The notes: generated from the letters alone by a model not told the origin. DNA of 64,000 nucleotides from Bradyrhizobium sp. SK17 (GCF_002831585.1 NZ_CP025113.1:2681001-2745000); one strand, 5' to 3'; positions 9,325 to 18,383 are shown, counted from the first letter of the stretch. A program made the numbers and translations.

Positions 9325-10608
9325 TTGCGAATCCATTCCGGGAATGCTGCATTGAACAAGCCTGTCGTGAGCGAAGAGGCACTGGGCGAGCCGGTGCTGG
9401 TGCCGGAACTGACGGCGGCGCAGACCGCGAAGGCGGTCGTCGCGGGGCCGGCCTATGTGGTGCTCGCCGGCATCAGCTTCTCGCATTTCCTCAACGATAC
9501 GATGCAGTCGCTGATCGCCTCGGTCTATCCGATCCTGAAGGATAATTACGCGCTCGACTTCGCCCAGATCGGCATGATCACGCTGGCGTTCCAGTTCACG
9601 GCCTCGCTGTTGCAGCCGCTGGTCGGGCATGTCACCGACAAGAAGGCGCAGCCGTTCTCGCTCGCGATCGGCATGGGCTTCACCTTCTTCGGCCTGTTGC
9701 TGCTCAGCGTCGCGCACTCCTACGGGATCATCCTGATCGCCGCGTCGCTGGTCGGGCTCGGCTCCGCAGTGTTCCACCCGGAATCCTCGCGCATCGCGCG
9801 GCTCGCTTCCGGCGGCCGTTACGGCTTCGCGCAATCGGTGTTCCAGCTCGGCGGCAGTTTCGGCACCTCGATGGGGCCGGTGCTGGCGGCCTTGATCGTG
9901 GTGCCGTTCGGCCAACCCTCGATCGCCTGGTTCTCCTCGATCGCGTTCCTCGCCATCGTGACCCTTTGGCGCATCGGCGTCTGGTACAAGCCGCAGATCG
10001 CGGCGAGGAAGGCCGCCGTCATCGAGCGCCATCCCGACCATCCGGATCAGCGGCGCGTGATGATCGCACTCGTCGTGCTGGTGGCGCTGCTGTTCTCCAA
10101 GCAGCTCTACGTCTCGAGCCTGTCGAGCTATTACATCTTCTACCTGATGGACAGGTTCGACGTCTCGACGCAGGCGGCGCAGCTCTACCTCTTCATCTTC
10201 CTCGCCGCGAACGCCGTGGGCACCTTCTTCGGCGGGCCGCTGGGTGATCGCTTCGGCCGCAAATACGTGATCTGGTTCTCGATCCTCGGTGCGCTGCCGT
10301 TCACGCTGGCGCTGCCCTATGCCGGCCTGTTCACGAGTGCCGTGCTGACGGTCGTGATCGGCCTGATCATCTCGTCGGCGACGTCGGCGATCATCGTGTT
10401 CGCGCAGGAACTGATGCCGCATCGCTTCGGCATGATCTCCGGCCTGTTTTTCGGCGTCGCGTTCGGGATCGGTGGTCTCGGCGCGGCGGTGCTCGGCAAG
10501 CTCGCCGACCACACCAGCATCGCCTACGTCTATCAGCTGTGCGCGTTCCTGCCGGCGATCGGTCTGCTCGCGGTGTTCCTGCCGAAGATGCCGAAGGCCG
10601 TTCGCTGA
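9325..10608 (+). CDS. MFS transporter, fosmidomycin-resistance (Fsr) type
   Basis: A 427-residue major facilitator protein with twelve membrane segments. The opening block ISFSHFLNDTMQSLIASVYP and the DFAQIGMITLAFQ loop are characteristic of the Fsr-like exporters; LVGHVTDKKAQ and GDRFGRKYV match the two MFS loop-2/loop-8 motifs. The likely role is drug or metabolite export at the inner membrane; the substrate is unknown. The start is not settled: TTG at 9325, TTG at 9352 or GTG at 9367 are in frame and no ATG lies before the first helix. Confidence 0.85.
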   Translation: MRIHSGNAALNKPVVSEEALGEPVLVPELTAAQTAKAVVAGPAYVVLAGISFSHFLNDTMQSLIASVYPILKDNYALDFAQIGMITLAFQFTASLLQPLVGHVTDKKAQPFSLAIGMGFTFFGLLLLSVAHSYGIILIAASLVGLGSAVFHPESSRIARLASGGRYGFAQSVFQLGGSFGTSMGPVLAALIVVPFGQPSIAWFSSIAFLAIVTLWRIGVWYKPQIAARKAAVIERHPDHPDQRRVMIALVVLVALLFSKQLYVSSLSSYYIFYLMDRFDVSTQAAQLYLFIFLAANAVGTFFGGPLGDRFGRKYVIWFSILGALPFTLALPYAGLFTSAVLTVVIGLIISSATSAIIVFAQELMPHRFGMISGLFFGVAFGIGGLGAAVLGKLADHTSIAYVYQLCAFLPAIGLLAVFLPKMPKAVR

Positions 10609-10916
10609 ACGCGCGGCCGCGGAGCACCGACGGCGTACCAGCATTAAGCATTCGCTAACCCACGCGGCTTGCGTGCGCTGCAAACGGCGCGCGGATGTCA
10701 ACGCTTCGTTAGCACCTGTGGCGGGATCGCCATGGTTCGCTGCCGCATGCGCGAATCTATGGACCCATAAGCAACAGCCGCAGCAGAAGGTGAGAGAAAA
10801 TCAACCTTAAAAATTAGGGTTAAGTGCCGCTTAAACATTTGCTGCCATCGTCCGCCTGTGAGTTTCAGACGTGGGGCTTTTCGTGTCGCCTCACTTGGCC
10901 CAAAAGGACGAAGCCA
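10609..10916. other. Intergenic region with leader of the first outer-membrane gene
   Basis: About 300 bases without a credible gene. The second half is AT-rich and holds two CtrA-like elements: TTAA-N7-CTAACC at 10644-10660 and an exact TTAA-N7-TTAA at 10820-10834. The likely promoter of the porin-like gene at 10917 lies here. Confidence 0.5.
10820..10834 (+). promoter_or_regulatory. Candidate CtrA-binding site
   Basis: TTAAGTGCCGCTTAA is an exact match to the alphaproteobacterial CtrA consensus TTAA-N7-TTAA, 83 bases before the start of an outer-membrane gene. A second near-match is at 10644-10660. Binding is inferred from consensus only. Confidence 0.4.
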
Positions 10917-11771
10917 ATGCGTAGCGTAAAGACCCTGATTGCCGCGGGAGCGGCATCTCTGTTGTCCTCGGCGGCAGCGTTCGCTGCCGACATGCCCATC
11001 ATGCCGCCGCCCCCGATGGCGTATGCTCCCCCGCCGGTCCAGGATTTCGGTGGCTGGTATCTGCGCGGCGATATCGGCATGACCAACACCAGCGGCAAGC
11101 TGCACGTCAACGCCTATGACACGCTGCCCGCCGGCACCGCGTTCAATCAGTACGGTACGGGCTTCGACAGCGGCATGCTGTTTGGCCTCGGCGTCGGCTA
11201 TCAGTTCAATAGCTGGTTCCGCGCCGACATCACCGGTGAGTATCGCTCGAAGGTGAGCTTCAACGGCACCGACTTCTTCACGTTCCCCGGGCCGAGCTCG
11301 CTCGCTGACACTTATCATGGCGGCGTCCAGAGCTGGGTCGGCCTCGTGAACGTCTATGCCGATCTCGGCACCTGGGGTTGCTTGACCCCGTTCATCGGCG
11401 CTGGTGTCGGTGCCGCTGTGATCAAAACCTCGGCCTTCTCCGACAATGCGACGTTCCCGAGCGGATCCGGGCTGACCAGCTCGTACATCGCCGACGGCGC
11501 GACCAAGACCAACTTCGCCTGGGCACTGCATGCCGGTGTCGCCTACAAGGTCACCAACAACTTCACGGTTGAACTGGCCTATCGCTATCTCGACATGGGC
11601 ACTGCCGGCCAGGGGCAGGGTCACTTCTTCGATGGCACGCCGGCCGGTCCCTCGAGCTTCCAGTATCGCGACATGACCTCGCAGGACGTCAAGCTTGGCG
11701 TGCGCTTCAACCTGCCCTGCTGCGACGTGCTGCCGCCTCCGCCGCCGCCGGTGCTGATCCGCAAGGGTTAA
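10917..11771 (+). CDS. Outer-membrane beta-barrel protein (Omp25/RopB-like)
   Basis: A 284-residue protein with a clear signal peptide (MRSVKTLIAAGAASLLSSAA, cut after AFAA). The mature protein starts with a proline-rich stretch (PPPPMAYAPPP), then alternating strands beginning GGWYLRGDIGMTN, as in rhizobial Omp25/Omp31/RopB barrels, with GVAYKVTNNFTVELAYRYLD near the end; it closes with PPPPPPVLIRKG instead of a terminal Phe. Location: outer membrane. Start set by the signal peptide at 10917. Candidate CtrA sites lie upstream, and a strong terminator at 11799-11827 follows. Confidence 0.85.
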   Translation: MRSVKTLIAAGAASLLSSAAAFAADMPIMPPPPMAYAPPPVQDFGGWYLRGDIGMTNTSGKLHVNAYDTLPAGTAFNQYGTGFDSGMLFGLGVGYQFNSWFRADITGEYRSKVSFNGTDFFTFPGPSSLADTYHGGVQSWVGLVNVYADLGTWGCLTPFIGAGVGAAVIKTSAFSDNATFPSGSGLTSSYIADGATKTNFAWALHAGVAYKVTNNFTVELAYRYLDMGTAGQGQGHFFDGTPAGPSSFQYRDMTSQDVKLGVRFNLPCCDVLPPPPPPVLIRKG

Positions 11772-11798
11772 TTTCGAGCCTTCACGGTTAACGATTGC

Positions 11799-11827
11799 AA
11801 CGGCGCGGGACCATCCCGCGCCGTTTT
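11799..11827 (+). terminator. Rho-independent terminator
   Basis: A 12-bp stem (arm core ACGGCGCGGGA / TCCCGCGCCGT) with a three-base loop CCA, ending in TTTT, 28 bases after the stop of the outer-membrane gene. Confidence 0.9.
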
Positions 11828-11949
11828 GCTTTGCGTCCTGGGTTCGAACTTCCTGCAACTTGCATGCTTGAAAGCGGGCGACGACAACGATTGGTTAAGG
11901 TTAACAGGCGATGATCAACGCGCATTCGGTGAGTGGATGGAGCGTTGCG

Positions 11950-12834
11950 ATGCGTAGGTTCTTGCTGGCGGCGATGATGTTCGGGGCGGCAACCGGCGCG
12001 CACGCGGCCGACATGCCCGATTTTCTTCGCGGCAGTCTTCCCGCTTCAAGCGCGCCCACCAGGAACTGGGACGGCTGGTATGCCGGTGGCCAGGTCGGTT
12101 ACTCCTCGGCGACCACGGATTTCAGCCAGACGGTCGTCGGCCAGACGAACTACATCTTCCGCAACAGCGTGCTTCAGGAGCCGACGTCGCAATGGGCGCT
12201 GTTGAGCAAGGCCAGTACACAAGGCACCGGCTTCGGTGGCTTCGTCGGCCGTAACTACCAGTGGGACGATGTCGTGCTCGGCGTCGAAGCCAATTACAAT
12301 TATATCGGCAATCTGGCGATGACGACCTCTGGCTCGATCGGGCCGCTGTCCATCATCAACCCGGCCGGTGACAATCCGCCTCCCGGCGTGACCGACATCT
12401 ACCGGGTCCAGCTCGATGGCGCCGCCACCGCGCAGATCAGGGACGCGATCACGTTCAGGGGACGTGCTGGCTGGGCGACCGGAGACTTCCTGCCTTATAT
12501 CTTCGGCGGCCTTGCCGTCGGCCGCATCGACGTCGCGCGCACCGTCACGAGCCAGGCATCGTTGCAGCAGGCTACGACCTCAACCAACCCCGTCACCGGC
12601 GCTACCACCACCACATACGGCCCGATCAATCCCCTGCCGCAAGTGTCGCAGACCCAGACCCAGGGCAGGTCCAATAACTACGCGGTCGGTTGGACCGCCG
12701 GCATCGGCATGGAATACATGCTCTGGGGCAATGTGTTCGTGCGCGGCGAATGGGAATACATCAGGTTCATGTCGGTCGAGAATACGGCGGTCACCGTGAA
12801 CAGTGCGCGCGCCGGCATCGGCTACAAGTTCTGA
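11950..12834 (+). CDS. Outer-membrane beta-barrel protein, second copy type
   Basis: A 294-residue protein with a signal peptide (MRRFLLAAMMFGAATGAHAA) and strands of the Omp25/opacity-protein type: NWDGWYAGGQVGYSS, GVEANYNYIGNL, AGIGMEYMLWGNVFVRGEWE and the terminal strand ARAGIGYKF that ends in Phe, the usual signal for barrel insertion. It is only distantly similar to the preceding gene, so this is a functional neighbour and not a recent duplicate. GGAG at 11939-11942 supports the ATG at 11950; an ATG at 11911 would place 13 residues before the signal peptide. A terminator separates it from the previous gene. Confidence 0.82.
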   Translation: MRRFLLAAMMFGAATGAHAADMPDFLRGSLPASSAPTRNWDGWYAGGQVGYSSATTDFSQTVVGQTNYIFRNSVLQEPTSQWALLSKASTQGTGFGGFVGRNYQWDDVVLGVEANYNYIGNLAMTTSGSIGPLSIINPAGDNPPPGVTDIYRVQLDGAATAQIRDAITFRGRAGWATGDFLPYIFGGLAVGRIDVARTVTSQASLQQATTSTNPVTGATTTTYGPINPLPQVSQTQTQGRSNNYAVGWTAGIGMEYMLWGNVFVRGEWEYIRFMSVENTAVTVNSARAGIGYKF

Positions 12835-12905
12835 GCAACGCCGCGTCGCTTGACTCCGTAATGTGCGGCTGATCGGATATCGTTCCGCAAGCGGAGCGAC
12901 CTCAC

Positions 12906-13496
12906 ATGAAAATCTACGGCGACGCCAATTCAGGCAATTGCCTGAAGGTGAAGTGGGTGTGCGACAGGCTGGCGCTGCCATACACATGGGTCGAGATCGA
13001 CACCATGAAGGGCGGCAGCCGGACGCCGGAATTCCTCACCCGCAACGGCTGGGGGCAGGTGCCGACGGCGGAGCTGGATGACGGCCGCACGCTCGCGCAA
13101 TCCAACGCCATCATCCGCTACCTCGCGCGCGGCAGCGATCTGATCCCGAGCGAGGCTTATCGCGCGGCGCAGATGGATGCCTGGATGTTCTGGGAGCAGA
13201 ACAGCCACGAGCCCTATGTCGCCGTCTGCCGCTTTCAGGCCGTGTATCTCGGCAAGGCCGTCTCGGAGATCGATCCGAATCTGTTGCAGCGCGGCCATAT
13301 CGCGCTCGCTCATCTCGAGTGGCATCTGGCGGGCGCGCGATTCCTGGTCGGCGATGCGTTCTCGCTCGCCGACGTCTCGCTGCTCGCCTATACGCGGGTC
13401 GCGGAGGATGGTGGTCTCGAACTCAAGAATTATCCTATGGTCCGGCGCTGGATCGCCGATGCCGAGCAGGTGCTCGGACTGCCGCCGGCCCGCTGA
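12906..13496 (+). CDS. Glutathione S-transferase family protein
   Basis: A 196-residue cytosolic GST. The N-terminal thioredoxin-like domain has MKIYGDANSGNCLKVKWV, the cis-proline segment GQVPTAELDDGRTLAQSNAI (the SNAI turn holds the glutathione gamma-glutamyl group) and the C-terminal helical domain contains FLVGDAFSLADVSLLAY with the capping-box Asp. The catalytic Ser/Cys is probably in the SGNC turn. Substrate unknown. The next gene begins 18 bases later. Confidence 0.88.
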   Translation: MKIYGDANSGNCLKVKWVCDRLALPYTWVEIDTMKGGSRTPEFLTRNGWGQVPTAELDDGRTLAQSNAIIRYLARGSDLIPSEAYRAAQMDAWMFWEQNSHEPYVAVCRFQAVYLGKAVSEIDPNLLQRGHIALAHLEWHLAGARFLVGDAFSLADVSLLAYTRVAEDGGLELKNYPMVRRWIADAEQVLGLPPAR

Positions 13497-13514
13497 CCTC
13501 TGGTGCACACCGAC

Positions 13515-13985
13515 ATGACCCAAGCTTCATCGATCACGATTCGTCGCGCGCGCCGCGAGGATGTTGCCACCATCGTCAGCATGCTGGCGGATGATGCGCT
13601 CGGCCGTGCCCGCGAGCGGATCGAGGATCCGTTGCCGCAAGGCTATTATGAGGCATTCGAGCGGGTCGAACGCGATCCCAATCTGCAACTCGTCGTCGCC
13701 GTCGACGGGGAAGGAACTGTCGTCGGCTGCCTGCAACTCGCGGTGCTGGCTGGCATCAGCTCCCAGGGCGGCTGCCGCGGCCTGCTCGAGGATGTCCGCG
13801 TCGCAACGCATTGTCGCGGCCGCGGCATTGGCGAGCGGCTGGTGCAATGGGCGGTCGCGGAAGCGCGCGAGAGAGGTTGCATGATGGTCGAGCTGCTGAC
13901 GCATCACACCCGCGTCGATGCGCAACGCTTCTATGAACGGCTTGGTTTTACACGCAGCCATGTCGGCATGACGATTCGCTTCTGA
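13515..13985 (+). CDS. GNAT-family N-acetyltransferase
   Basis: A 156-residue acetyl-CoA-dependent acetyltransferase. Motif A is seen as VRVATHCRGRGIGERLVQWA, containing the pyrophosphate-binding R-G-x-G-I-G turn, and the C-terminal strand block is DAQRFYERLGFTRSHVGM, typical of small-molecule GNATs. The substrate cannot be predicted. ATG at 13515 is preferred to a GTG at 13503. It follows the GST gene closely and may be co-transcribed. Confidence 0.88.
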   Translation: MTQASSITIRRARREDVATIVSMLADDALGRARERIEDPLPQGYYEAFERVERDPNLQLVVAVDGEGTVVGCLQLAVLAGISSQGGCRGLLEDVRVATHCRGRGIGERLVQWAVAEARERGCMMVELLTHHTRVDAQRFYERLGFTRSHVGMTIRF

Positions 13986-14152
13986 GGCGTGCGCAAGAGG
14001 TTGTGCCGCCTATCCGGCAATGCCTGCGGTAGTCGCTGCTCTGCTGTCCGGTTAAGAACCAGTAAACTACGCCGGTCTCCACGATTTTACCGGCCGGAAC
14101 GAGTCCGATATGTCCAGCGTCTCCCACGGGGCGCGGGCAACTGGGGATTTGG

Positions 14153-14368
14153 ATGTCGGATTATTCGATCGTGCGGGTCGGCAACGAGTACATCGTGCAG
14201 GCCGGCGATAAGAGCATTTTGAAAGTTTCGAGCAGGCGCAAGGCGGTCAAGCTGGTGACGCTTGCGACGGATCTGCTGGATCAGGGAACGACCGTGCAGA
14301 CGCTTGAGCAATCCCCTTCAATCAGCCGTGATCGCGACGTGGTTCCGGACAAGTCCGAACTTCCTTGA
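14153..14368 (+). CDS. Conserved-looking hypothetical protein (71 aa)
   Basis: A 71-residue protein beginning MSDYSIVRVGNEYIVQAGDK, with alternating strands then a helix (KAVKLVTLATDLLDQ). The strand pattern IVRVGNEYIVQAGDKSILKV could form a small beta unit. No signal peptide or membrane segment and no family recognised. It lies directly before the serC leader on the same strand. Coding potential is supported by third-position GC and lack of better overlapping frames, but not by any motif. Confidence 0.5.
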   Translation: MSDYSIVRVGNEYIVQAGDKSILKVSSRRKAVKLVTLATDLLDQGTTVQTLEQSPSISRDRDVVPDKSELP

Positions 14369-14403
14369 CGTTCGCCGACCTTTCCACTATCTGCGACGGC
14401 GGG

Positions 14404-14446
14404 ATACCTCTCCCCACCGAGAGGCAGCTATCTGGAAGGGTAGATC
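14404..14446 (+). ncRNA. Two-hairpin leader of serC (candidate serC RNA motif)
   Basis: Two consecutive hairpins sit immediately before the serC start: CCTCTC/GAGAGG with a 6-base loop (14407-14424), then a stem CTATCT/GGGTAG closed by a GGAA tetraloop (14428-14443), three bases before the ATG at 14447. The second stem-loop contains the only Shine-Dalgarno-like purine run. Position and two-hairpin layout agree with the 'serC' RNA motif described upstream of serC in alphaproteobacteria; I matched it from memory and could not run a covariance search. Confidence 0.5.
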
Positions 14447-15619
14447 ATGACTGCAGCGAAGCCCGCTTCGCGGCCCAATGTGCCGCATTTCTCCTCCGGC
14501 CCGTGTGCCAAGCGCCCCGGCTGGAACCCCACCAATCTCAAGGATGCCGCCCTCGGCCGTTCGCACCGCGCGAAGGTCGGCAAGGCCAAGCTCAAACTCG
14601 CGATCGAACTGACGCGCGAAGTGCTTGAGGTGCCTGCCGATTACAAGATCGGTATCGTGCCGGCGTCGGACACCGGCGCGGTCGAGATGGCGCTGTGGTC
14701 GCTGCTCGGCGCGCGGCCCGTCACCACGCTCGCCTGGGAATCCTTCGGCGAGGGCTGGGTCAGCGATATCGTCAAGGAATTGAAGCTGAAGGACGTCACC
14801 AAGCTGAACGCGGCTTACGGTGAAATCCCCGATCTCTCCAAGGTCGATCCGGCGTCGGACGTCGTCTTCACCTGGAACGGCACCACGTCTGGCGTGCGCG
14901 TGCCGAACGCGGACTGGATCAGCGCGACCCGCGAAGGCCTGACGATCTGCGACGCCACCTCGGCCGCGTTCGCGCAGCCGCTTGATTTCGCCAAGCTCGA
15001 TGTCGTCACCTTCTCCTGGCAGAAGGCGCTCGGCGGTGAGGCTGCGCACGGCATGCTGATCCTGTCGCCGCGCGCGGTGGAGCGGCTCGAGACCTACAAG
15101 CCGGCCTGGCCGCTGCCGAAGATCTTCCGCCTCACCAAGGGCGGCAAGCTCAACCAGGGCATCTTCGAAGGCGAAACCATCAACACGCCGTCGATGCTGT
15201 GCGTCGAGGATTATCTCGACGCGCTGGCCTGGGCGAAGTCGATCGGCGGGCTCAAGGCCCTGATCGCGCGCGCCGACGCCAACACCAAGGCGCTCGCCGA
15301 CTGGAAGGCACGGACGCCCTGGATCGACTTCCTGGCCAAGGATCCTGCGATCCGCTCCAACACCTCGGTGTGCCTGAAGTTCACCGATCCCGCGATCACT
15401 TCGCTTCCCGCCGACGCCCAGGCCGACTTCTGCAAGAAGCTGGTCGCGCTGGTCGAGAAGGAGAACGCCGGCTTCGACTTCGCCTATTATCGCGATGCGC
15501 CGGCCGGCCTGCGGATCTGGTGCGGCGCCACCGTCGAAGCCAAGGACGTCGAACTGCTGACGCAGTGGATCGACTGGGCCTTTGCCGAGACCAAGGCAGC
15601 GTTGCCCAAGGCGGCTTGA
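14447..15619 (+). CDS. serC: Phosphoserine aminotransferase
   Basis: A 390-residue PLP enzyme of the cytosolic serine pathway: it transaminates 3-phosphohydroxypyruvate to phosphoserine (and, in some bacteria, acts in pyridoxal phosphate synthesis). The opening [16 protein letters not shown] is typical of the alphaproteobacterial class, the [11 protein letters not shown] segment lies at the cofactor phosphate, CDATSAAFA carries the Asp that pairs with the pyridine nitrogen, and the PLP lysine is K193 in [10 protein letters not shown]. Behind it lies serA, the enzyme of the preceding step. Translation is probably controlled by the structured leader. Confidence 0.96.
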   Translation: MTAAKPASRPNVPHFSSGPCAKRPGWNPTNLKDAALGRSHRAKVGKAKLKLAIELTREVLEVPADYKIGIVPASDTGAVEMALWSLLGARPVTTLAWESFGEGWVSDIVKELKLKDVTKLNAAYGEIPDLSKVDPASDVVFTWNGTTSGVRVPNADWISATREGLTICDATSAAFAQPLDFAKLDVVTFSWQKALGGEAAHGMLILSPRAVERLETYKPAWPLPKIFRLTKGGKLNQGIFEGETINTPSMLCVEDYLDALAWAKSIGGLKALIARADANTKALADWKARTPWIDFLAKDPAIRSNTSVCLKFTDPAITSLPADAQADFCKKLVALVEKENAGFDFAYYRDAPAGLRIWCGATVEAKDVELLTQWIDWAFAETKAALPKAA

Positions 15620-15639
15620 AGAGGCGGCTTGAGCCTTCT

Positions 15640-15776
15640 CTTGTCACCTCTCCCCGTTGGGGAGAGGTCGGATTGCGCAGCAATCCGGGTGAGGGGCCTT
15701 CTCGGCTTGTTCCTCGCCTGCGGCTGCCCTTCACCCCAACCCACTCCCCGTAACAACGGGGCGAGGAAGAAGTGAT
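15640..15776. repeat. Dispersed hairpin repeat between serC and serA
   Basis: Contains three hairpins: ACCTCTCCCC/GGGGAGAGGT (15646-15668), GGATTGC/GCAATCC (15670-15686) and CCCCGT/ACGGGG near 15746-15761. This family of intergenic palindromes (ctctccccgttggggagagg type) is frequent in bradyrhizobia. It may partly terminate serC transcripts or protect the mRNA. Confidence 0.65.
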
Positions 15777-15836
15777 CAGAGACTTCACCACATTGGTCCG
15801 CGCGACCCGCCCGCTGCCAGGCAGAGGAACAATCAC

Positions 15837-17426
15837 ATGACAAAACCCAAGGTTCTCATTTCCGACGCGCTGTCTCCCGCTGCCGTGCAGATCTTCAAGG
15901 ACCGCGGCGTCGAGGTCGATTTCCAGCCCAACCTCGGCAAGGACAAGGACAAGCTCGCCGAGATCATCGGCAATTATGATGGCCTTGCGATCCGCTCGGC
16001 GACCAAGGCAACCGCCAAGATCCTCGAGAAGGCAACCCGGCTCAAGGTGATCGGCCGCGCCGGCATCGGCGTCGACAATGTCGAGATTCCCGCCGCGACG
16101 GCGAAGGGCATCATCGTGATGAACACGCCGTTCGGCAATTCGATCACGACCGCCGAGCATGCGATCACCTTGATGCTGGCGCTGGCGCGCGAGATCCCGC
16201 AGGCCGACGCCTCGACCCAGGCCGGCAAGTGGGAGAAGAACCGCTTCATGGGCGTCGAGATCACCGCCAAGACGCTCGGCGTGATCGGCTGCGGCAATAT
16301 CGGCTCGATCGTCGCCGACCGCGCGCTCGGCCTGCGCATGAAGGTGATCGCGTTCGATCCGTTCCTGTCGCCGGAGCGCGCCAAGGACATCGGCGTCGAG
16401 AAGGTCGAGCTCGACGACCTCTTGAAGCGCGCCGATTTCATCACGCTGCACACCCCGCTGACCGAGAAGACCCGCAACGTGATCGACGCCGCCGCGCTCG
16501 CCAAGACCAAGAAGGGCGTCCGCATCATCAATTGCGCCCGCGGCGGCCTGGTCGACGAGCAGGCGCTGGTCGACGCGCTGAATTCCAAGCATGTCGCCGG
16601 CGCCGCCTTCGACGTGTTCTCCGAGGAGCCGGCGACGTCGAACGTGCTGTTCGGCCATCCCAACGTGATCTGCACCCCGCATCTCGGCGCCTCCACCACC
16701 GAGGCGCAGGAGAACGTCGCGCTGCAGGTCGCCGAGCAGATGTCGGATTATCTGCTGTCGGGCGCGATCTCGAACGCGGTCAACTTCCCCTCGATCACGG
16801 CGGAAGAGGCGCCGAAGCTGAAGCCGTTCATCGAACTCGCCGAGAAGCTCGGCTCGTTCGCCGGCCAGCTCACCGAGAGCGGCATCCTCAAGACCGCCAT
16901 CACCTATGAGGGCCACGTCGCCGAGATGAAGATCAAGGCGATCACCTCGGCGGTGCTGTCCGGCCTGCTGCGTCCGATGCTGGGCGAGGTCAACGTGGTC
17001 TCGGCGCCGATCGTCGCCAAGGAGCGCGGCATGGTGGTCGACGAGGTCGTCCGCGCTGCGCAGAGCGACTATGAGAGCCTGATCACGGTCACGGTCGCCA
17101 CCGAGCGCCAGGAGCGTTCGGTGTCCGGTACGGTCTACGCCGACGGCAAGCCGCGCCTCGTCGACATCAAGGGCATCCGCGTCGACGCCGAGTTCGGCAA
17201 ATCGATGATCTACGTCACCAACGAAGACAAGCCGGGCTTCATCGGCGCGTTCGCGAGCCTGCTGGGTGATGCGAAAATCAATATTGCGACCTTCCATCTC
17301 GGTCGCGTCAAGCAGGGCGGCGATGCCATCGCGCTGGTCGAGGTCGACGGCGCGGTGCCGGCGGACCTGCTCGGCAAGGTGCAGTCTTTGCCGCAGGTGA
17401 AGCAGGCCAAGGCGCTGACGTTCTGA
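15837..17426 (+). CDS. serA: D-3-phosphoglycerate dehydrogenase
   Basis: A 529-residue, long-form enzyme that oxidises 3-phosphoglycerate with NAD, the first step of serine synthesis. The NAD motif is GVIGCGNIGSIVA followed by an acidic residue in AFDPF. The catalytic triad is in NCARGGLVDE (Arg), the FDVFSEEPA region (Glu) and PHLGASTTEA (His). After the catalytic core come the intervening domain and a C-terminal ACT domain (YVTNEDKPGFIGAFASLLGD), which usually mediates serine feedback. serC, the next enzyme in the pathway, lies immediately upstream. Confidence 0.97.
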   Translation: MTKPKVLISDALSPAAVQIFKDRGVEVDFQPNLGKDKDKLAEIIGNYDGLAIRSATKATAKILEKATRLKVIGRAGIGVDNVEIPAATAKGIIVMNTPFGNSITTAEHAITLMLALAREIPQADASTQAGKWEKNRFMGVEITAKTLGVIGCGNIGSIVADRALGLRMKVIAFDPFLSPERAKDIGVEKVELDDLLKRADFITLHTPLTEKTRNVIDAAALAKTKKGVRIINCARGGLVDEQALVDALNSKHVAGAAFDVFSEEPATSNVLFGHPNVICTPHLGASTTEAQENVALQVAEQMSDYLLSGAISNAVNFPSITAEEAPKLKPFIELAEKLGSFAGQLTESGILKTAITYEGHVAEMKIKAITSAVLSGLLRPMLGEVNVVSAPIVAKERGMVVDEVVRAAQSDYESLITVTVATERQERSVSGTVYADGKPRLVDIKGIRVDAEFGKSMIYVTNEDKPGFIGAFASLLGDAKINIATFHLGRVKQGGDAIALVEVDGAVPADLLGKVQSLPQVKQAKALTF

Positions 17427-17447
17427 TCCTGCGGGGATCTCCGGCCG

Positions 17448-18383
17448 TCAGCGATCGAACCCATAGAGCCGCGCCGGATTGTCGACCAGGATCGCGTCGC
17501 GGGTCTTTTCGCTGCCGGCCCACACCGCGAGCAGATCGAACAGCTCCGCGTCGTCGGGTTTGCGTGGTTCGGTGACGTGGGGCCAGTCGCTGCCCCAGAC
17601 CAGGCGCTCGGGCGCCTCCTTGACGAAAGCCTGCGCGATCCGCGTCGCGTCGGCATAGGGCGGGCCCTGCTCGGTGTTGAGATAGGCGCCGGCGAGCTTG
17701 ACCCAGGCGCGGTTCTTTCCCGCGAGATCGACGATGACGCGGAACGCCGGATGCTCCGGCCCCTGCTTGGGCGGTAACCGTCCCATGTGGTCGAACACGA
17801 TCGGGCAGGGCAGGCGGTTCAGCAGCGCCGACGTCTCGACGATCTGATCGCCGGACATGTGAAGCTGGACGTGCCAGCCGAAGCCGGCGATGCGCTTGGC
17901 CAGCGGCTCGATCATGTCGATCGTGGTCACCGTGTCGCTCGGATTCCAGACACTGAAGCGTAGCCCCCGGATGCCGCCGGCATCGAGCCGCTTCAATTCC
18001 GTATCGGGTACGTCCGGATGACAGACACCGACGCCACGCCCGTTCTTGCCGAGCCGGCCGAGCGCATCCAGGATGCAGGCGTGGTCGGTGCGGTGAAACT
18101 TCGGTTGCACCGGAACGGCGCGCGTCGTTCCGATGCGGCGCTTGTGGAGCAGATAGTCGTCGAAGGTCGAACCCACGGGTTTGGTGGTTTCCGGTGTCGG
18201 AAAGCGGGGATCGATGATGTGGAAATGCGTGTCGCAGGCGTTCGCCGGGGCCCGCGTTTTCGGTGTCTCGATGCCGGACGAATTGGGGACCGTCCCGGCG
18301 ACCGCTGAATGGGATCGGGCGAGCCCCGCTGCCGTTACGGCAGCCGCTCCGACGAATGTCCTTCGTGTCATCCGGTACGGCAT
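17448..18383 (-). CDS. Tat-exported amidohydrolase/lactonase-like protein (amidohydrolase_2 family)
   Basis: A 311-residue TIM-barrel hydrolase of the amidohydrolase-2 family that includes 2-pyrone-4,6-dicarboxylate lactonase and sugar lactonases. Metal ligands are visible as CDTHFHIIDPRF (HxH), the VFDHMGRLPP histidine, and the terminal Asp in VWGSDWPHV. A twin-arginine signal leads it (MTRRTFVGAAAVTAAGLARS), so it should act in the periplasm, unlike the cytosolic LigI. Its start overlaps the stop of the CoA-transferase gene: ATG at 18383 gives 16 bases of overlap and ATG at 18371 gives ATGA. The likely role is opening a lactone whose product enters by the transporter of this cluster; that is inference. 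Confidence 0.75.
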   Translation of the reverse strand: MPYRMTRRTFVGAAAVTAAGLARSHSAVAGTVPNSSGIETPKTRAPANACDTHFHIIDPRFPTPETTKPVGSTFDDYLLHKRRIGTTRAVPVQPKFHRTDHACILDALGRLGKNGRGVGVCHPDVPDTELKRLDAGGIRGLRFSVWNPSDTVTTIDMIEPLAKRIAGFGWHVQLHMSGDQIVETSALLNRLPCPIVFDHMGRLPPKQGPEHPAFRVIVDLAGKNRAWVKLAGAYLNTEQGPPYADATRIAQAFVKEAPERLVWGSDWPHVTEPRKPDDAELFDLLAVWAGSEKTRDAILVDNPARLYGFDR

